Origin: Methylobacterium sp.
GTDB taxonomy: Bacteria; Pseudomonadota; Alphaproteobacteria; Rhizobiales; Beijerinckiaceae
Assembly (NCBI GenBank): GCA_020253445.1
Contig: JADCBP010000005.1
Coordinates: forward strand, 248,001 to 312,000
Direction of reading: 5' to 3'
Length of the DNA: 64,000 nt
Shown: in pieces, positions 29,035 to 38,638 of the stretch
How the letters are laid out: every line of letters begins with the position of its first letter
Numbering within the stretch: the first letter of the stretch is position 1
Notes under the pieces: generated by a model
What the model was told of the DNA's origin: nothing
The model's database searches: none
The model's input: only the letters and a program-made list of their open reading frames with translations
Program-made: the position numbers and the translations under genes

Positions 29035-32000
29035 GCCTCGTCTCCGCCCTCGTCCCGCGCTCCGGTGATCAACCATTCGCCCAGCCGGGCGAGATGATCG
29101 TAAATCCCCTCCTCCCCGCGATTGCGCTTGGGTCTCAGGGTCGCGTCATAGCCCTTCTGGCCCGTTGCCAGCGCATCGAGTTCCGCGACCAGGCGAGGCA
29201 GGATGGCCTCCACCAATGCCGCGAAGTCGGCCGGTGCCTTGTCGGCATGCACCGGAAGCACGGGCTGCCGGCCCCCGATCGGCAGGTAGGCGATGCCGGA
29301 GACTCCGGCGATATCGGGCAGCCCCGCGAAGGCCCTGTCCTGCAGCAGGCGGGCCGTCAGCGTGAGCTGCGGGGATGTGTGGGTCTCGATCGCCGACCAG
29401 TTCGGCGGCGTGCCGGTCTTGTAATCCACGATCCGGGCGAAGCCCCGCGCATCGATCTCGATGCGATCGGCCTTGCCGGTGAGCGTCAGCCGCGCGCCGG
29501 AGGGCAGATGCAGGACCTTCTCGGCGCGCGCCTCCGGGATGACGAGCTGAGCGCGCGCCCGCGCCTCGGCCTCATAGGCCAGGAAGCCCGGCAGCATGGC
29601 TTCGAAGGCGCGCTCCCAGAAGAGCTTCAGTTCGGGCTCCGAGGCGAGCATCCGCAGCTCGTCGGCAGCCATCGCGCGCAGCCGCTGCGCGGCCTGCTCG
29701 GCATCGGGGGCGGGAAGCTCCCTCGTGAAGCGTTCGAGCACGCGATGCAGGATCGTGCCGCGATCCCGCGCATCCGGCGGCGGATCGATGGCCCCCAGCG
29801 GTTCGAGTTGGAGGATGCGCCGGGCATAAAGCGCATAGGGATCGGCAAAGAGCGTTTCGACCTCGGTGATGCTGATGCGCTGAGGAATGCGCCGCCCCCC
29901 GGGCACCGGTCGCGGCGGCGGGGCTGGCACACGCGCCCCGGGATCATCCAGCGCGCGCAAGGCCTTGAGGCAGGCTTCGCCCCGCGCCACCACCTCGCCC
30001 TTCCACATATCCGGCCCGGCAAAGGCTGCGAGCCGCAGCAGGAAGCGCGAGGGCAGGCTCGGCGCCGTGCCCACCCTTTTCGCGCGGGTCAGCACGAGAT
30101 CCGTCGTGCCGGCCAGCATCGTCACGTCATGCGCGGCCTGGCCGATGCGGCGCTCGCCGGGCTGAATGCCGAGCCCGAGGCGCATCGAGCGGTTCAGGAA
30201 CGGATCGCCCGCCACCGCCGGCGGTACGGAGCCCTCATTGAGGCCGCCAAGAATGACGCGATCGGCGTGCAGCAGGCGCGCTTCGAGAAAACCGAGAATG
30301 CGCGCCCTCGCACCCCTTGGCTGCTCCGGTGGCATGGGCGTGGCACCGAGGCGCTGCTCGATCAGCGCGAGGAGCTCGCTTGACGTCACGCGCAGGTCTT
30401 TGCCGAAGCGGATCAGCGTCTCGAGGGCATCCTCCAGCCTTTCTGCGCCGGAAAAGGCCTCGTTGAACGCCTGGGATACATCATCGATGGTCGCGCGGAG
30501 ATCTCGCACCATATCCGCCAGCGGGCGGGTGCCGGCTCGCGGAAGGAAGGGCGCGAAGGCCCGGTCGAGCGTGGCGGCAAGGGTGGCGAGCGGTTCGAGT
30601 TCCTCGCGCATTGCGGGCTTGCCCCAGGGCCAGAGGGGCGGCTGGCCCTCCATCACCGCACGCACGCGCCCGGCCCAGGGCAGAGCCGGATCGAACCGAT
30701 GTTGCCGGGCGACAACAATCTCCAGCCGATGGACGAGGCTGCGCAGTTCCTCGAATTCGAATCCGAAGCGGCTGGCGGGGTGCCGCAACAGGGCCAGAAG
30801 CTCCGCCGAGCGGCCGCCTTCCGCCGCGGCAAGGAACAGCCTCGCGAAGAGCCCCGCCTCGCTGCCGGCCAGTGTGGCGCCATCCGAGATATCCGGCATG
30901 ATGCCGAAGGTTTCGAGCTCCAGCGCCACGCGCCGGGCGAGCGCGCGGTCGGCGGTGACGAGTGCCGCCTGCGCATCCGGCGTTTCCAGCGTCTGGCGCA
31001 TCAGGATGGCGATCAGCCGGGCCTCCTCGCGCTCGTCATGCGCTTCGGCCAGCGTCATTCCATCCAGCGCCTTGGCGATGGGCACATGGGCGCGGGTCTC
31101 GAGCCAGCGCGCGGAGGTTTCAGCCGGGCGCATGGCCTCGGAAAGCAATGCGTTGCGCGCCGCCAGCGCCGAGGGTTCCTGCCCCAGCGGCCGCACATCC
31201 TCGCGGTTGAGGCCCAGCAGCGCGAGCGTGCGCTTCAGAACTGCCTGCGGATGCGCGAAACGCGTCGGCAATCGCGCCTCATCCGAGCCCACCAGCGCCC
31301 AGGATTGCGCATCGAGCCGCTGGTCGAGCCCCGGCAGGATCACCGCGCCCTGCTCGAGCCGGCTCACCACGCGCATCAGCTCGGCCGTGGCGCGCACCGA
31401 GCCGGTCGAGCCGGCAACGAGGACGGGCCGGCCCTGCTCCTGCCGCGCGAGACGCCGCGCCTCCTGCCGGATGCGCCGCAGGCGCGCGGCCATCTCGTCT
31501 TCCACCGAAAGCCGGGCGCAGATCTCCGGCCAGTCACGCGCTGCCACGCTGAGGAAGTCGCGGGTGAGCGACCAGTAATCGTCAAACCGGGAGGGATCAT
31601 ATTCATCCGGCGTGATGGTGGCGAGACGCGCGAGATCCTGCCCCTCGATCGCCATTTCGTCGATCAGCCGCCCCAGCGCCTCGGCGAGGTGGAGCGTTTC
31701 TGCCAGTGCGGGAGGTGGCGCATTCTCCCCATCCGCCCGGCGACGCTCGACAATCCGCGCCTGCCATTCCGCCACGGCCGGCCGCAGGCGGAAGGCCCGC
31801 TCCAGCGGGGTGATGCGGCGATTCTCGCCCGCGATGAACCCGTCATCACCTGCCTCGGCGAGCAGTTGTTCGAGGGCATCGCCCGGCTCGGCCAGAGGGC
31901 GGATTTCCGGCAGCACCACCGATTGCCGCCCCCCCAACGCGAGAAAAGCCTGCTGGAAGGCAAGGCCCGCGCGCCGGGTCGGCACGTAGAGGACGAGATC

Positions 32001-32129
32001 CGCGAGGTGGAACGGGTCGCTCTGTGAACCGAGCGGAAACAGATGGCCCGCGAGCAGGGCCTCCACCGTGACGCGCGCAAAATCGAGCCCCGGCGGCACC
32101 GTGAAGACATTGGGCCGCGCACGAGCCAT
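29031..32129 (-). CDS. addB: Double-strand break repair protein AddB
   Basis: AddB (1032 residues) is the partner of AddA: an inactivated helicase fold with a C-terminal RecB-type nuclease. Visible features are the N-terminal VFTVPPGLDFARVTVEALL, the middle ARLLHADRVILGGLNEGS, and the nuclease residues in ARIVDYKTGTPP. No canonical Walker A is present at the N terminus, as I recall for the alphaproteobacterial AddB. It is coupled to addA by a four-base overlap and follows the murU-like gene by 12 bases. Confidence 0.93.
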   Translation of the reverse strand: MARARPNVFTVPPGLDFARVTVEALLAGHLFPLGSQSDPFHLADLVLYVPTRRAGLAFQQAFLALGGRQSVVLPEIRPLAEPGDALEQLLAEAGDDGFIAGENRRITPLERAFRLRPAVAEWQARIVERRRADGENAPPPALAETLHLAEALGRLIDEMAIEGQDLARLATITPDEYDPSRFDDYWSLTRDFLSVAARDWPEICARLSVEDEMAARLRRIRQEARRLARQEQGRPVLVAGSTGSVRATAELMRVVSRLEQGAVILPGLDQRLDAQSWALVGSDEARLPTRFAHPQAVLKRTLALLGLNREDVRPLGQEPSALAARNALLSEAMRPAETSARWLETRAHVPIAKALDGMTLAEAHDEREEARLIAILMRQTLETPDAQAALVTADRALARRVALELETFGIMPDISDGATLAGSEAGLFARLFLAAAEGGRSAELLALLRHPASRFGFEFEELRSLVHRLEIVVARQHRFDPALPWAGRVRAVMEGQPPLWPWGKPAMREELEPLATLAATLDRAFAPFLPRAGTRPLADMVRDLRATIDDVSQAFNEAFSGAERLEDALETLIRFGKDLRVTSSELLALIEQRLGATPMPPEQPRGARARILGFLEARLLHADRVILGGLNEGSVPPAVAGDPFLNRSMRLGLGIQPGERRIGQAAHDVTMLAGTTDLVLTRAKRVGTAPSLPSRFLLRLAAFAGPDMWKGEVVARGEACLKALRALDDPGARVPAPPPRPVPGGRRIPQRISITEVETLFADPYALYARRILQLEPLGAIDPPPDARDRGTILHRVLERFTRELPAPDAEQAAQRLRAMAADELRMLASEPELKLFWERAFEAMLPGFLAYEAEARARAQLVIPEARAEKVLHLPSGARLTLTGKADRIEIDARGFARIVDYKTGTPPNWSAIETHTSPQLTLTARLLQDRAFAGLPDIAGVSGIAYLPIGGRQPVLPVHADKAPADFAALVEAILPRLVAELDALATGQKGYDATLRPKRNRGEEGIYDHLARLGEWLITGARDEGGDEA

Positions 32130-32141
32130 GCCCCGCGCCTC

Positions 32142-32855
32142 TCAGAAAACGCCGAGGCGCAAGGCGGCTTCCGCCTGGACCAGCGCATCCGGCGTCCCCA
32201 CATGCATGAAGAGCCCGTCGAGCCTCATTCCGTAAAGCCGCCCCGCCTCCTGCGCCTCATCGAAGAGGCGGTTGAGCGAAAAAACCTCCGGGCGATCCGC
32301 GAGGAGTGCGGGCTTCAGGATCGCCACGCCGCAATAGGCGAAGGGCACCACCTCATGGCGGCCGGCGCGTTCGAGCCTTCCATCCTGCAGCAGGCGGAAA
32401 TCGCCGCGATTGCCCCAGCCGATCGTTGTCACCGTGGGCGCGACCATCAACAGGATATCCATCCGTTCCGGGTCGAAATGCTCCATCATCCGCAAGAGGT
32501 TCGAGCGGGGTCCATCGAGCCAGATCGTATCGGCATTGAGGCAGAAGAAGGGTGACTTGCCGAGCATCGGCAGAGCCTTTCTCACGCCGCCCCCCGAATC
32601 GAGCAGGGCCGCCCGCTCGTCCGAGATCAGGATCTTCGGCGCGGTGCGGGCCGCGCAATGCGCCTCGATCTGCTCGGCGAGATAATGAACATTGACGATG
32701 ACGGTTTCGATTCCGGCCTCGACGAGCTGGTCGAGATTATGGTCGAGCAGGGTCTTTCCGCCCGCGCGGATCAGCGGTTTCGGACGGTCATCCGTCAGCG
32801 GGCGCATCCGCGTGCCGAGACCCGCCGCCAGCAGCATCGCGTGGGTGATCCGCAT
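32142..32855 (-). CDS. murU: MurU-like nucleotidyltransferase (N-acetylmuramate 1-phosphate uridylyltransferase)
   Basis: A 237-residue sugar-1-phosphate nucleotidyltransferase. The N-terminal signature is MLLAAGLGTRMRPLTDDRPKP; FCLNADTIWLDG holds the metal-binding Asp and the C-terminal LFMHVGTPDAL closes the fold. Next to an AmgK-like kinase it fits the cell-wall recycling pair AmgK-MurU, which turns MurNAc into UDP-MurNAc without de novo synthesis. Start at 32855 (MRITHAM) is preferred over 32867. The start region lies about 68 bases inside the upstream tsaE-amgK gene in another frame. Assignment rests on context; other NDP-sugar syntheses are possible. Confidence 0.82.
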   Translation of the reverse strand: MRITHAMLLAAGLGTRMRPLTDDRPKPLIRAGGKTLLDHNLDQLVEAGIETVIVNVHYLAEQIEAHCAARTAPKILISDERAALLDSGGGVRKALPMLGKSPFFCLNADTIWLDGPRSNLLRMMEHFDPERMDILLMVAPTVTTIGWGNRGDFRLLQDGRLERAGRHEVVPFAYCGVAILKPALLADRPEVFSLNRLFDEAQEAGRLYGMRLDGLFMHVGTPDALVQAEAALRLGVF

Positions 32856-34404
32856 CGTTCCGTGCATGCATCGCCTCGGGAGGGGGCGCGAATCCGGGAA
32901 GATTCACTTCATACCACCTCCTCAGCTTTGCCAAGGCCGGATGCGCAAGGCAACGCTTGAGATAGGTCTCCACGCGCGGCAGATGCTTCATATAGGCCGG
33001 CTTGCCATCACGCCGGTCGAGGCGGATGAAGATGCCGAGGATCTTGGTCGCGCGCTGGGCGCCGAGCAGGGCATAGGCGGCCGTGAAGCCTGCGACATCG
33101 AAAGCCGGTTCGGCCATGCGCCGGGCGCGGACATAGGCCGCGATCAACTGCAATTCGAGTGCCTCCGGAACCGTGACGCGCGCATCCTGCGTCAGCGAGA
33201 CGACATCATAGGCCGGATGACCCAGCACGCAATCCTGATAGTCGATCAGCCCCACCTTGCGGTGCCCCTCGCGTTCCGCGAGCCAGATGAGGTTGGGCGA
33301 ATGGAAATCGCGCAAGGTCCAGGTCTTCGGGCCCGATACCACCGGTTCCAGCGCCGAAACCCATTGATCCACGAAGGAGAGGCGCACGCTGGCATTGGGC
33401 GAGCGCTTCGCGGCATAGGGAAAGTACCAGTCGAGCAGCAGTTCCGCCTCGATGGTCAGCGCCTCGAGATCATAACCCTGAAGCTTGTGCTGCTGGCCCG
33501 GCTCGACAGGCAGGATCGCGGGCAGTTTGCGCCCATGGAGCGCTGCCAGCATCTCCACCGCCGCCCGGTAGCGCTCGGGGATCGGGCCATTCGCGTCGAC
33601 GACCCCTTCCAGGCCCAGATCCTCGATGACGATGAGGCCGGCATCCAGATCAGCGCCATAGATTTCCGGCGCGGAGAAACCCTCGCGCCGAAGCGCCTCG
33701 CCCACCGCCACGAAGGCGTGGACGCTTTCGGCCAGATGCACGAGTGTCGAATAGGGCTTGCCGAGGCGGATCGGCGGGCCATCCGGGCGGCGCGGCGCGA
33801 TCATCAGAATGCCCTTGCGGCCCGTGGCCTCGTCAGTCAGCCTCTCATAGGCGCGGACGGAGGCATCCCCCAGCATGTAGTCGCGGCGCGCCTCGCCGAA
33901 GCCGGAGCGGTCGAGCACGGCCTGGATCTGGCGCGCGCGAGCGAGGCGCCCCGCAAAACTGCCATGGCCCGTGAGGGTGAGCCGGCGGCCGGCCCCGGTG
34001 GGGCCGGTTGTGGCGAGATGCACCTCAAGGCGATCCGTCGCCAGGATTTCACCGGCGCGCTCGGCCCATTCCACCAGAACCAGCGCGTTTTCGGCCGCAT
34101 CCTCCCAGCCCAGTTCGGCCAGCTCGGCAGGGTCCGCGATGCGATAGAGATCGGCATGGACGATGTTGAAGTGCGGGCCCTCATAGGTCTGCAGCAGGGT
34201 GTAGGTGGGGCTCGGCACCTCGGCTTCGGGATCCCCCAGAACGGACCGGATCAAGGCGCGGACAAAGGTCGTCTTTCCCGCGCCGAGATCACCGCCGAGC
34301 GTCACGAGATCGCCGGCGCGCAACTCGCCCGCGAGCCGCGTCGCCGCCTGGATGGTCGCCGCCTCGTCCGGCAGGTCGATCACCCATTGCGCTGGCCCGT
34401 TCAT
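32788..34404 (-). CDS. Fusion of TsaE (tRNA t6A biosynthesis ATPase) and AmgK-like sugar kinase
   Basis: One 538-residue frame holds two domains. Residues about 1-150 are TsaE, the P-loop protein of tRNA N6-threonylcarbamoyladenosine synthesis (LGGDLGAGKTTFVRALI with K44, PSPTYTLLQTYEG, HADLYRI, LVEWAERAGE). Residues about 180-515 are an aminoglycoside-phosphotransferase-type kinase with the catalytic-loop segment LRDFHSPNLIW and metal-binding LIDYQDCVLGHPAYD, like the MurNAc/GlcNAc kinase AmgK. The C terminus ends in a charged, Gly-rich tail that overlaps murU by about 68 bases. The start overlaps the divL-like stop (ATGA). The fusion is, to my recollection, usual in Hyphomicrobiales. Confidence 0.9.
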   Translation of the reverse strand: MNGPAQWVIDLPDEAATIQAATRLAGELRAGDLVTLGGDLGAGKTTFVRALIRSVLGDPEAEVPSPTYTLLQTYEGPHFNIVHADLYRIADPAELAELGWEDAAENALVLVEWAERAGEILATDRLEVHLATTGPTGAGRRLTLTGHGSFAGRLARARQIQAVLDRSGFGEARRDYMLGDASVRAYERLTDEATGRKGILMIAPRRPDGPPIRLGKPYSTLVHLAESVHAFVAVGEALRREGFSAPEIYGADLDAGLIVIEDLGLEGVVDANGPIPERYRAAVEMLAALHGRKLPAILPVEPGQQHKLQGYDLEALTIEAELLLDWYFPYAAKRSPNASVRLSFVDQWVSALEPVVSGPKTWTLRDFHSPNLIWLAEREGHRKVGLIDYQDCVLGHPAYDVVSLTQDARVTVPEALELQLIAAYVRARRMAEPAFDVAGFTAAYALLGAQRATKILGIFIRLDRRDGKPAYMKHLPRVETYLKRCLAHPALAKLRRWYEVNLPGFAPPPEAMHARNDADHPRDAAGGGSRHADAPADG

Positions 34405-36887
34405 GCCGAAAGCCGTCCGCTTTGTGTCTCGACGGGGCCCAGATCGGGCAATGTGACAATTGTCACCTGCCCGCCGCGCGGATCATCCGCGAAGGCAATG
34501 CTGCCGCGATGGAGCTGAACCAGCGCTCGCGCCATGGAATAGCGCAGCGCATTCTGCCGCTCGATGCCCGGTTGGCCAGCCATGTCACCGAGGCCCGGGC
34601 CGCGCCCGGAATCCGAGACCTCGATCAGCGTCCGGCTGCCCTCGCGCCGCACCGCGAGGCGCACGGTGTCGCCGGTCGCCGAATAGGAGATGGCGTTGGC
34701 GATGAGGTTGAACAGGATATGCGTCACACGTTTCGGGTCCGCGACGATGGGGGGCAGGTCATTGGCCATGTTGAGCGCCACGCGCACCCTGGCCTCACCG
34801 AGCCGGTCCTTCAGGCCCTCCATCGCATCCTGGATGGCCCGCGCCATATCCACGGGCTCCAGGGCGAGTTCGATCGATCGTTCCTCGACGCTGGCAAGGT
34901 CGAGGATGTCATCGGTCAGCGCGAGCACGGCGTCGGCGGCCTGCGCGAGCGTCTGCGCATAGCCCTGCTGGCGCTCGCTGAGCGGCCCGAACACGCCGCC
35001 TGCCAAGGCCTGCGCATTGCCCACCACCACCTGCAGCGGCGAACGCAATTCGAAGGACACCGAGCGGATGAACTGCGTGCGCAGGCGCGCGGCATCTTCC
35101 AGCGCCTGATTGTGCTCGCGCAGGCGCTTTTCGGCCTCGACCGTGTCGGTCACGTCACTTGCGGCCACGAGGGTCGCGCGGTCGGGCAGCGGGGTCGTCG
35201 TCACGATCAGGGTCCGGCCCTCCGCGGTCAACACCTCGGCCTGTTGCTCGGAACGCGCATCGGCGAGACTGCAGACCTGCGCCGCGATTTCCTGCCACAG
35301 GCGCGAAAGCCCTGCCTCGCCGGCGCGGGCGACCTCCTCAATGTGCGGATTGCCCTGCAGAACCTCGGGCTGCATGCGCCAGAGCCGGGCGAAGGCGGGG
35401 TTCGAGAGTTGCAGGCAGCCATCGGAACCAAATACCGCCACACCTTCGGAGAGCGCCATCAGTGTCTCCCATTGGGCATCCTTGAGGCGATCATAGGAGG
35501 CGGCGAGCGTGAAGCGCTCGGTCTCGTCCTCGAACAGGTAGGTGACGCCGCCTTGCGGATTGGGCGAGATCACCACCCGCAGGGCCCGGCCATTCGGAAG
35601 GACCCAGGCATGGGTGACACTTTCAATATTTGCGAATTGCGCGAGGAGTTCCGATTTCCAGGCCTTGTAATCCGTGGCCTCGGGCAGGCGCCCGTTGAGG
35701 CGCAAACGATCAAGGATCTCGCCATTGGTCGGCTCGGTCGCGAGATAGGCCGCGTCAAGCGCGAAGAGATCGCGGAATGCCTTGTTGGAATAGGTCAGTT
35801 GCTGGCGCGGATCGAACATCGCGACGGCGGTGGGCAATTCATCCAGCGTGCGGACATGCGCATCCATCTGGCGCCCCAGCGCCTCGCGCGCCGCCTCCAG
35901 ATCGGTGATGTCCAGGGCAAAGCCGCCGCCACCCTGCTCGCCACGCACTTCCACGACATCCAGCCGGCGGCGTTCTCCCGCCAGGACAGCGGTCAGCCCG
36001 CCGCGGAACTGGCCGCGGCGCCCGGTCTCCTCGCGGATGGCCGCACGATCCGCGCTGTCAAGCAGTTCCACCTGCCGTTCGAGCACTTCGGTATCGTTGC
36101 GGGCATCCACCGCACGCGCATAGGCCGCGTTGATCCAGAGCAGCCGGCCCGCCGCGTCGCGCAGCCAGGCAGGCTGGGGAATGGCATCCAGCATGCCGCG
36201 CATCTGGGAGAACATCCGGTCGAGTGCCCGGCGCTCATCCTGAAGCTTCGCGATCTGAAGGCCCTCGCCCCGCAGCAGGCGGATGACCATGATCGCGCGC
36301 CCCGCGACCGGGCGTCCCTCGATCTCGACGCGTTCCCCGCGCAGGGTGCGCAAGGTGGTGCTGAAGGAATGCCCCTCCTGCCGCAGCCGGAAGGCATCGC
36401 GTTCGAGGTTCTGCGCATCCTCGGTAGTGAGCCATTCCGAGAAGGCCAGCACGCGCGAACTCGCATTGGCCTCGAGCAGAACGCCGGGATCACCTTCGAT
36501 CTCGGGCTCGCCGGAAGGACCGCCCCACGCGATCATGATCTGCCGGTCGGCGGCGAGGAAGGTCGCGAGCCGTGTCGCCTGTCCCTGCGCCTCATGCAGG
36601 GCGCGCGTGGCCTCCACGGCATGATCGCTCCAGGCCTTGCGCGCGCGGATATGCAGGATGGAAATGAAGGTCGCATAGATCGCCACGACCATCAGCGCGA
36701 AGGAGAGCGCCACCGCGGCGCTGGTGAGATCCAGCCGGTTGTTCGAGAGGCCGGACAGGCGCAGGCCCGTCGCCGCATCCGGGATGGCGAAGGCTTGAGC
36801 GGGAAGGGCCATCAGCAGCGGACCGGCGCTGGCCAGCCGGCGCGCGAAAACGCCCGACATTCCGCGCTGCGCAGACGCCTCATGCAT
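34401..36887 (-). CDS. divL: DivL-like PAS-domain sensor pseudokinase
   Basis: The 828-residue protein has an N-terminal membrane helix (about 58-80), at least three PAS-like domains (about 225-330, 345-455, 470-580) and a C-terminal kinase core. In the dimerisation helix the phospho-acceptor is Phe612 (IRSVSFELRSPL) where kinases have His and Caulobacter DivL has Tyr. The ATP domain keeps an N-box (HILFNLIANAISYS) and a G1-like VSDSGRGPGLGDM. Architecture, pseudokinase site and position next to tsaE support DivL, the cell-cycle regulator that acts on CckA through protein contact. It starts about 200 bases from the ahcY stop on the same strand. Confidence 0.78.
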   Translation of the reverse strand: MHEASAQRGMSGVFARRLASAGPLLMALPAQAFAIPDAATGLRLSGLSNNRLDLTSAAVALSFALMVVAIYATFISILHIRARKAWSDHAVEATRALHEAQGQATRLATFLAADRQIMIAWGGPSGEPEIEGDPGVLLEANASSRVLAFSEWLTTEDAQNLERDAFRLRQEGHSFSTTLRTLRGERVEIEGRPVAGRAIMVIRLLRGEGLQIAKLQDERRALDRMFSQMRGMLDAIPQPAWLRDAAGRLLWINAAYARAVDARNDTEVLERQVELLDSADRAAIREETGRRGQFRGGLTAVLAGERRRLDVVEVRGEQGGGGFALDITDLEAAREALGRQMDAHVRTLDELPTAVAMFDPRQQLTYSNKAFRDLFALDAAYLATEPTNGEILDRLRLNGRLPEATDYKAWKSELLAQFANIESVTHAWVLPNGRALRVVISPNPQGGVTYLFEDETERFTLAASYDRLKDAQWETLMALSEGVAVFGSDGCLQLSNPAFARLWRMQPEVLQGNPHIEEVARAGEAGLSRLWQEIAAQVCSLADARSEQQAEVLTAEGRTLIVTTTPLPDRATLVAASDVTDTVEAEKRLREHNQALEDAARLRTQFIRSVSFELRSPLQVVVGNAQALAGGVFGPLSERQQGYAQTLAQAADAVLALTDDILDLASVEERSIELALEPVDMARAIQDAMEGLKDRLGEARVRVALNMANDLPPIVADPKRVTHILFNLIANAISYSATGDTVRLAVRREGSRTLIEVSDSGRGPGLGDMAGQPGIERQNALRYSMARALVQLHRGSIAFADDPRGGQVTIVTLPDLGPVETQSGRLSA

Positions 36888-37017
36888 GCCCCGGTATCCC
36901 CTTCGCGTTCATCCGCCCAAAAACGCGAGACCAGGAAGCGAATCAATTTCAGCGCCCCAATGCCGGGCACTTTAAGCAGGAGGAGAGTCCGGCTGGAAGA
37001 GGTTAGCAAACAATTAA

Positions 37018-37041
37018 CGCGCCCGTTTTGAGGCGGGCGCG
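37018..37041 (-). terminator. Likely rho-independent terminator of ahcY
   Basis: CGCGCCCG and CGGGCGCG form an 8-bp stem with an 8-base loop about 47 bases beyond the ahcY stop. Read on the minus strand the stem is followed by TTAATTGTTTG, a moderately T-rich tail. It separates ahcY from the downstream divL-like gene. Confidence 0.6.
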
Positions 37042-37087
37042 TCGAGAAATTTTTTCATGGTCTCACGCTGCGGGAGCCAGCGCGGGA

Positions 37088-38509
37088 TCAATAGCGGTAA
37101 TGATCCGGCTTGTAGGGGCCCTGCTCCGGAACGCCGATGTAATCGGCCTGTTCCTTCGACATCTTCGTGAGCTTGACACCAAGCTTCTCGAGGTGGAGCG
37201 CCGCGACCTTCTCGTCGAGGAATTTCGGCAGGGTGTAGACCTTGTTCTGGTACTTGCCGTTACCACGGTTCTGCCAGAGTTCGATCTGCGCGAGCGTCTG
37301 GTTCGAGAAGGACGAGGACATCACGAAGGAGGGATGGCCCATCGCGTTGCCGAGGTTCACGAGGCGCCCCTCCGACAGCAGGATGATGCGGTTACCCTTG
37401 GGAAACTCGATCTCGTCCACCTGCGGCTTGATATTCGTCCACTTGAAGTTCTTCAGGCCCGAAACCTGGATCTCGTTGTCGAAGTGGCCGATATTGCAGA
37501 CGATGGCGCGATCCTTCATCTGCCGCATGTGGTCAACGGTGATGATGTCCTTGTTGCCGGTGGCGGTGACATAGATGTCGGCGCGTGGCAGCGCATCCTC
37601 GATGGTTGCCACTTCATAGCCTTCCATCGCAGCCTGAAGCGCGCAGATCGGATCGACTTCCGAGACGATCACGCGGGCGCCCGCCTGGCGCAGCGAGGCC
37701 GCCGAGCCCTTGCCCACATCGCCGAAGCCCGCGACGAAGGCGACCTTGCCGGCCATCATCACATCCGTGCCGCGGCGCAGCGCGTCGACGAGCGATTCAC
37801 GGCAGCCATAAAGGTTGTCGAATTTCGACTTCGTGACCGAGTCGTTCACATTGATTGCCGGGAACAGGAGCTTGCCCTCTTCGGCGAGCTTGTAGAGGCG
37901 ATGCACGCCCGTGGTGGTTTCTTCCGAAACGCCGCGGATCGACTTCGCGACCTCCGCGAACCAGCCCTTCGGCTTCACGGCCAGGAGTTTCTTGATGAGG
38001 TTGAAGAAGATCACTTCCTCTTCCGAGCCCGGCTTGTCGAGGAAGGCCACATCGCCCTGTTCGGCCCTGAGGCCGTAATGCACGAGCATGGTGGCATCGC
38101 CGCCATCGTCAAGGATCATGTTCGGCACAAGGGTTTCGCCGTTCTTCGCGCCCTGCCAGTCGAAGAGCTTGGCGGTGAATTCCCAATACTCTTCCAGCGT
38201 CTCTCCCTTGTAGGCGAAGACCGGGATGCCCGCAGCCGCGATGGCCGCAGCGGCATGATCCTGGGTCGAGAAGATGTTGCACGACACCCAGCGCACTTCC
38301 GCGCCGAGCGCCACGAGGGTCTCGATCAGCACGGCGGTCTGGATGGTCATGTGCAGCGAGCCGGCGATGCGCGCGCCCTTCAGCGGCTGCTTCGAGCCAT
38401 ATTCGGCACGGATGGCCATCAGGCCCGGCATTTCGGTTTCGGCGAGTTCGATTTCCTTGCGACCGAAGGCGGCCAGGCCCATGTCGCGGACGAAGTAATC
38501 GTGTTGCAT
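37088..38509 (-). CDS. ahcY: S-adenosylhomocysteine hydrolase
   Basis: AhcY splits SAH into adenosine and homocysteine, relieving inhibition of methyltransferases. The 473-residue protein shows [14 protein letters not shown], the NAD-binding [43 protein letters not shown] and the C-terminal [10 protein letters not shown]. The length with the insertion near residues 150-190 is the proteobacterial/plant form. The start at 38509 (MQHDYFVRD) has GAGGAAC just upstream. An inverted repeat and four 16-bp tandem repeats lie in the upstream region. Confidence 0.96.
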   Translation of the reverse strand: MQHDYFVRDMGLAAFGRKEIELAETEMPGLMAIRAEYGSKQPLKGARIAGSLHMTIQTAVLIETLVALGAEVRWVSCNIFSTQDHAAAAIAAAGIPVFAYKGETLEEYWEFTAKLFDWQGAKNGETLVPNMILDDGGDATMLVHYGLRAEQGDVAFLDKPGSEEEVIFFNLIKKLLAVKPKGWFAEVAKSIRGVSEETTTGVHRLYKLAEEGKLLFPAINVNDSVTKSKFDNLYGCRESLVDALRRGTDVMMAGKVAFVAGFGDVGKGSAASLRQAGARVIVSEVDPICALQAAMEGYEVATIEDALPRADIYVTATGNKDIITVDHMRQMKDRAIVCNIGHFDNEIQVSGLKNFKWTNIKPQVDEIEFPKGNRIILLSEGRLVNLGNAMGHPSFVMSSSFSNQTLAQIELWQNRGNGKYQNKVYTLPKFLDEKVAALHLEKLGVKLTKMSKEQADYIGVPEQGPYKPDHYRY

Positions 38510-38617
38510 CGAAGTTCCTCGGATGACGGCGCGAAAATCGCGCATGACGCGTCGCAGGCCCCTGCCCACGCGCGGACGGGCGGCCTATAGCAGAGCCTCG
38601 GAGGCTAGGCAATAAAG

Positions 38618-38638
38618 ACATAAAGATTTCTTTATATG
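38618..38638 (-). promoter_or_regulatory. Inverted-repeat operator upstream of ahcY (candidate SAH/SAM-responsive ArsR-family site)
   Basis: A 21-base imperfect palindrome with arms ACATAAAGA and TCTTTATATG lies about 110 bases upstream of the ahcY start, in an AT-rich pocket of a GC-rich region. I recall similar CATATAAAGA-TCTTTATATG sites assigned to ArsR-family regulators of methionine/SAH genes in alphaproteobacteria. The match and the target gene fit, but the regulator is not in this window. Confidence 0.55.

Noticed and set aside
38510-38617. SAH riboswitch in the ahcY leader
   Set aside because: I could not identify the conserved core or a convincing fold by eye; a covariance-model search would be needed. 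The palindrome at 38618-38638 is the better-supported regulatory signal.
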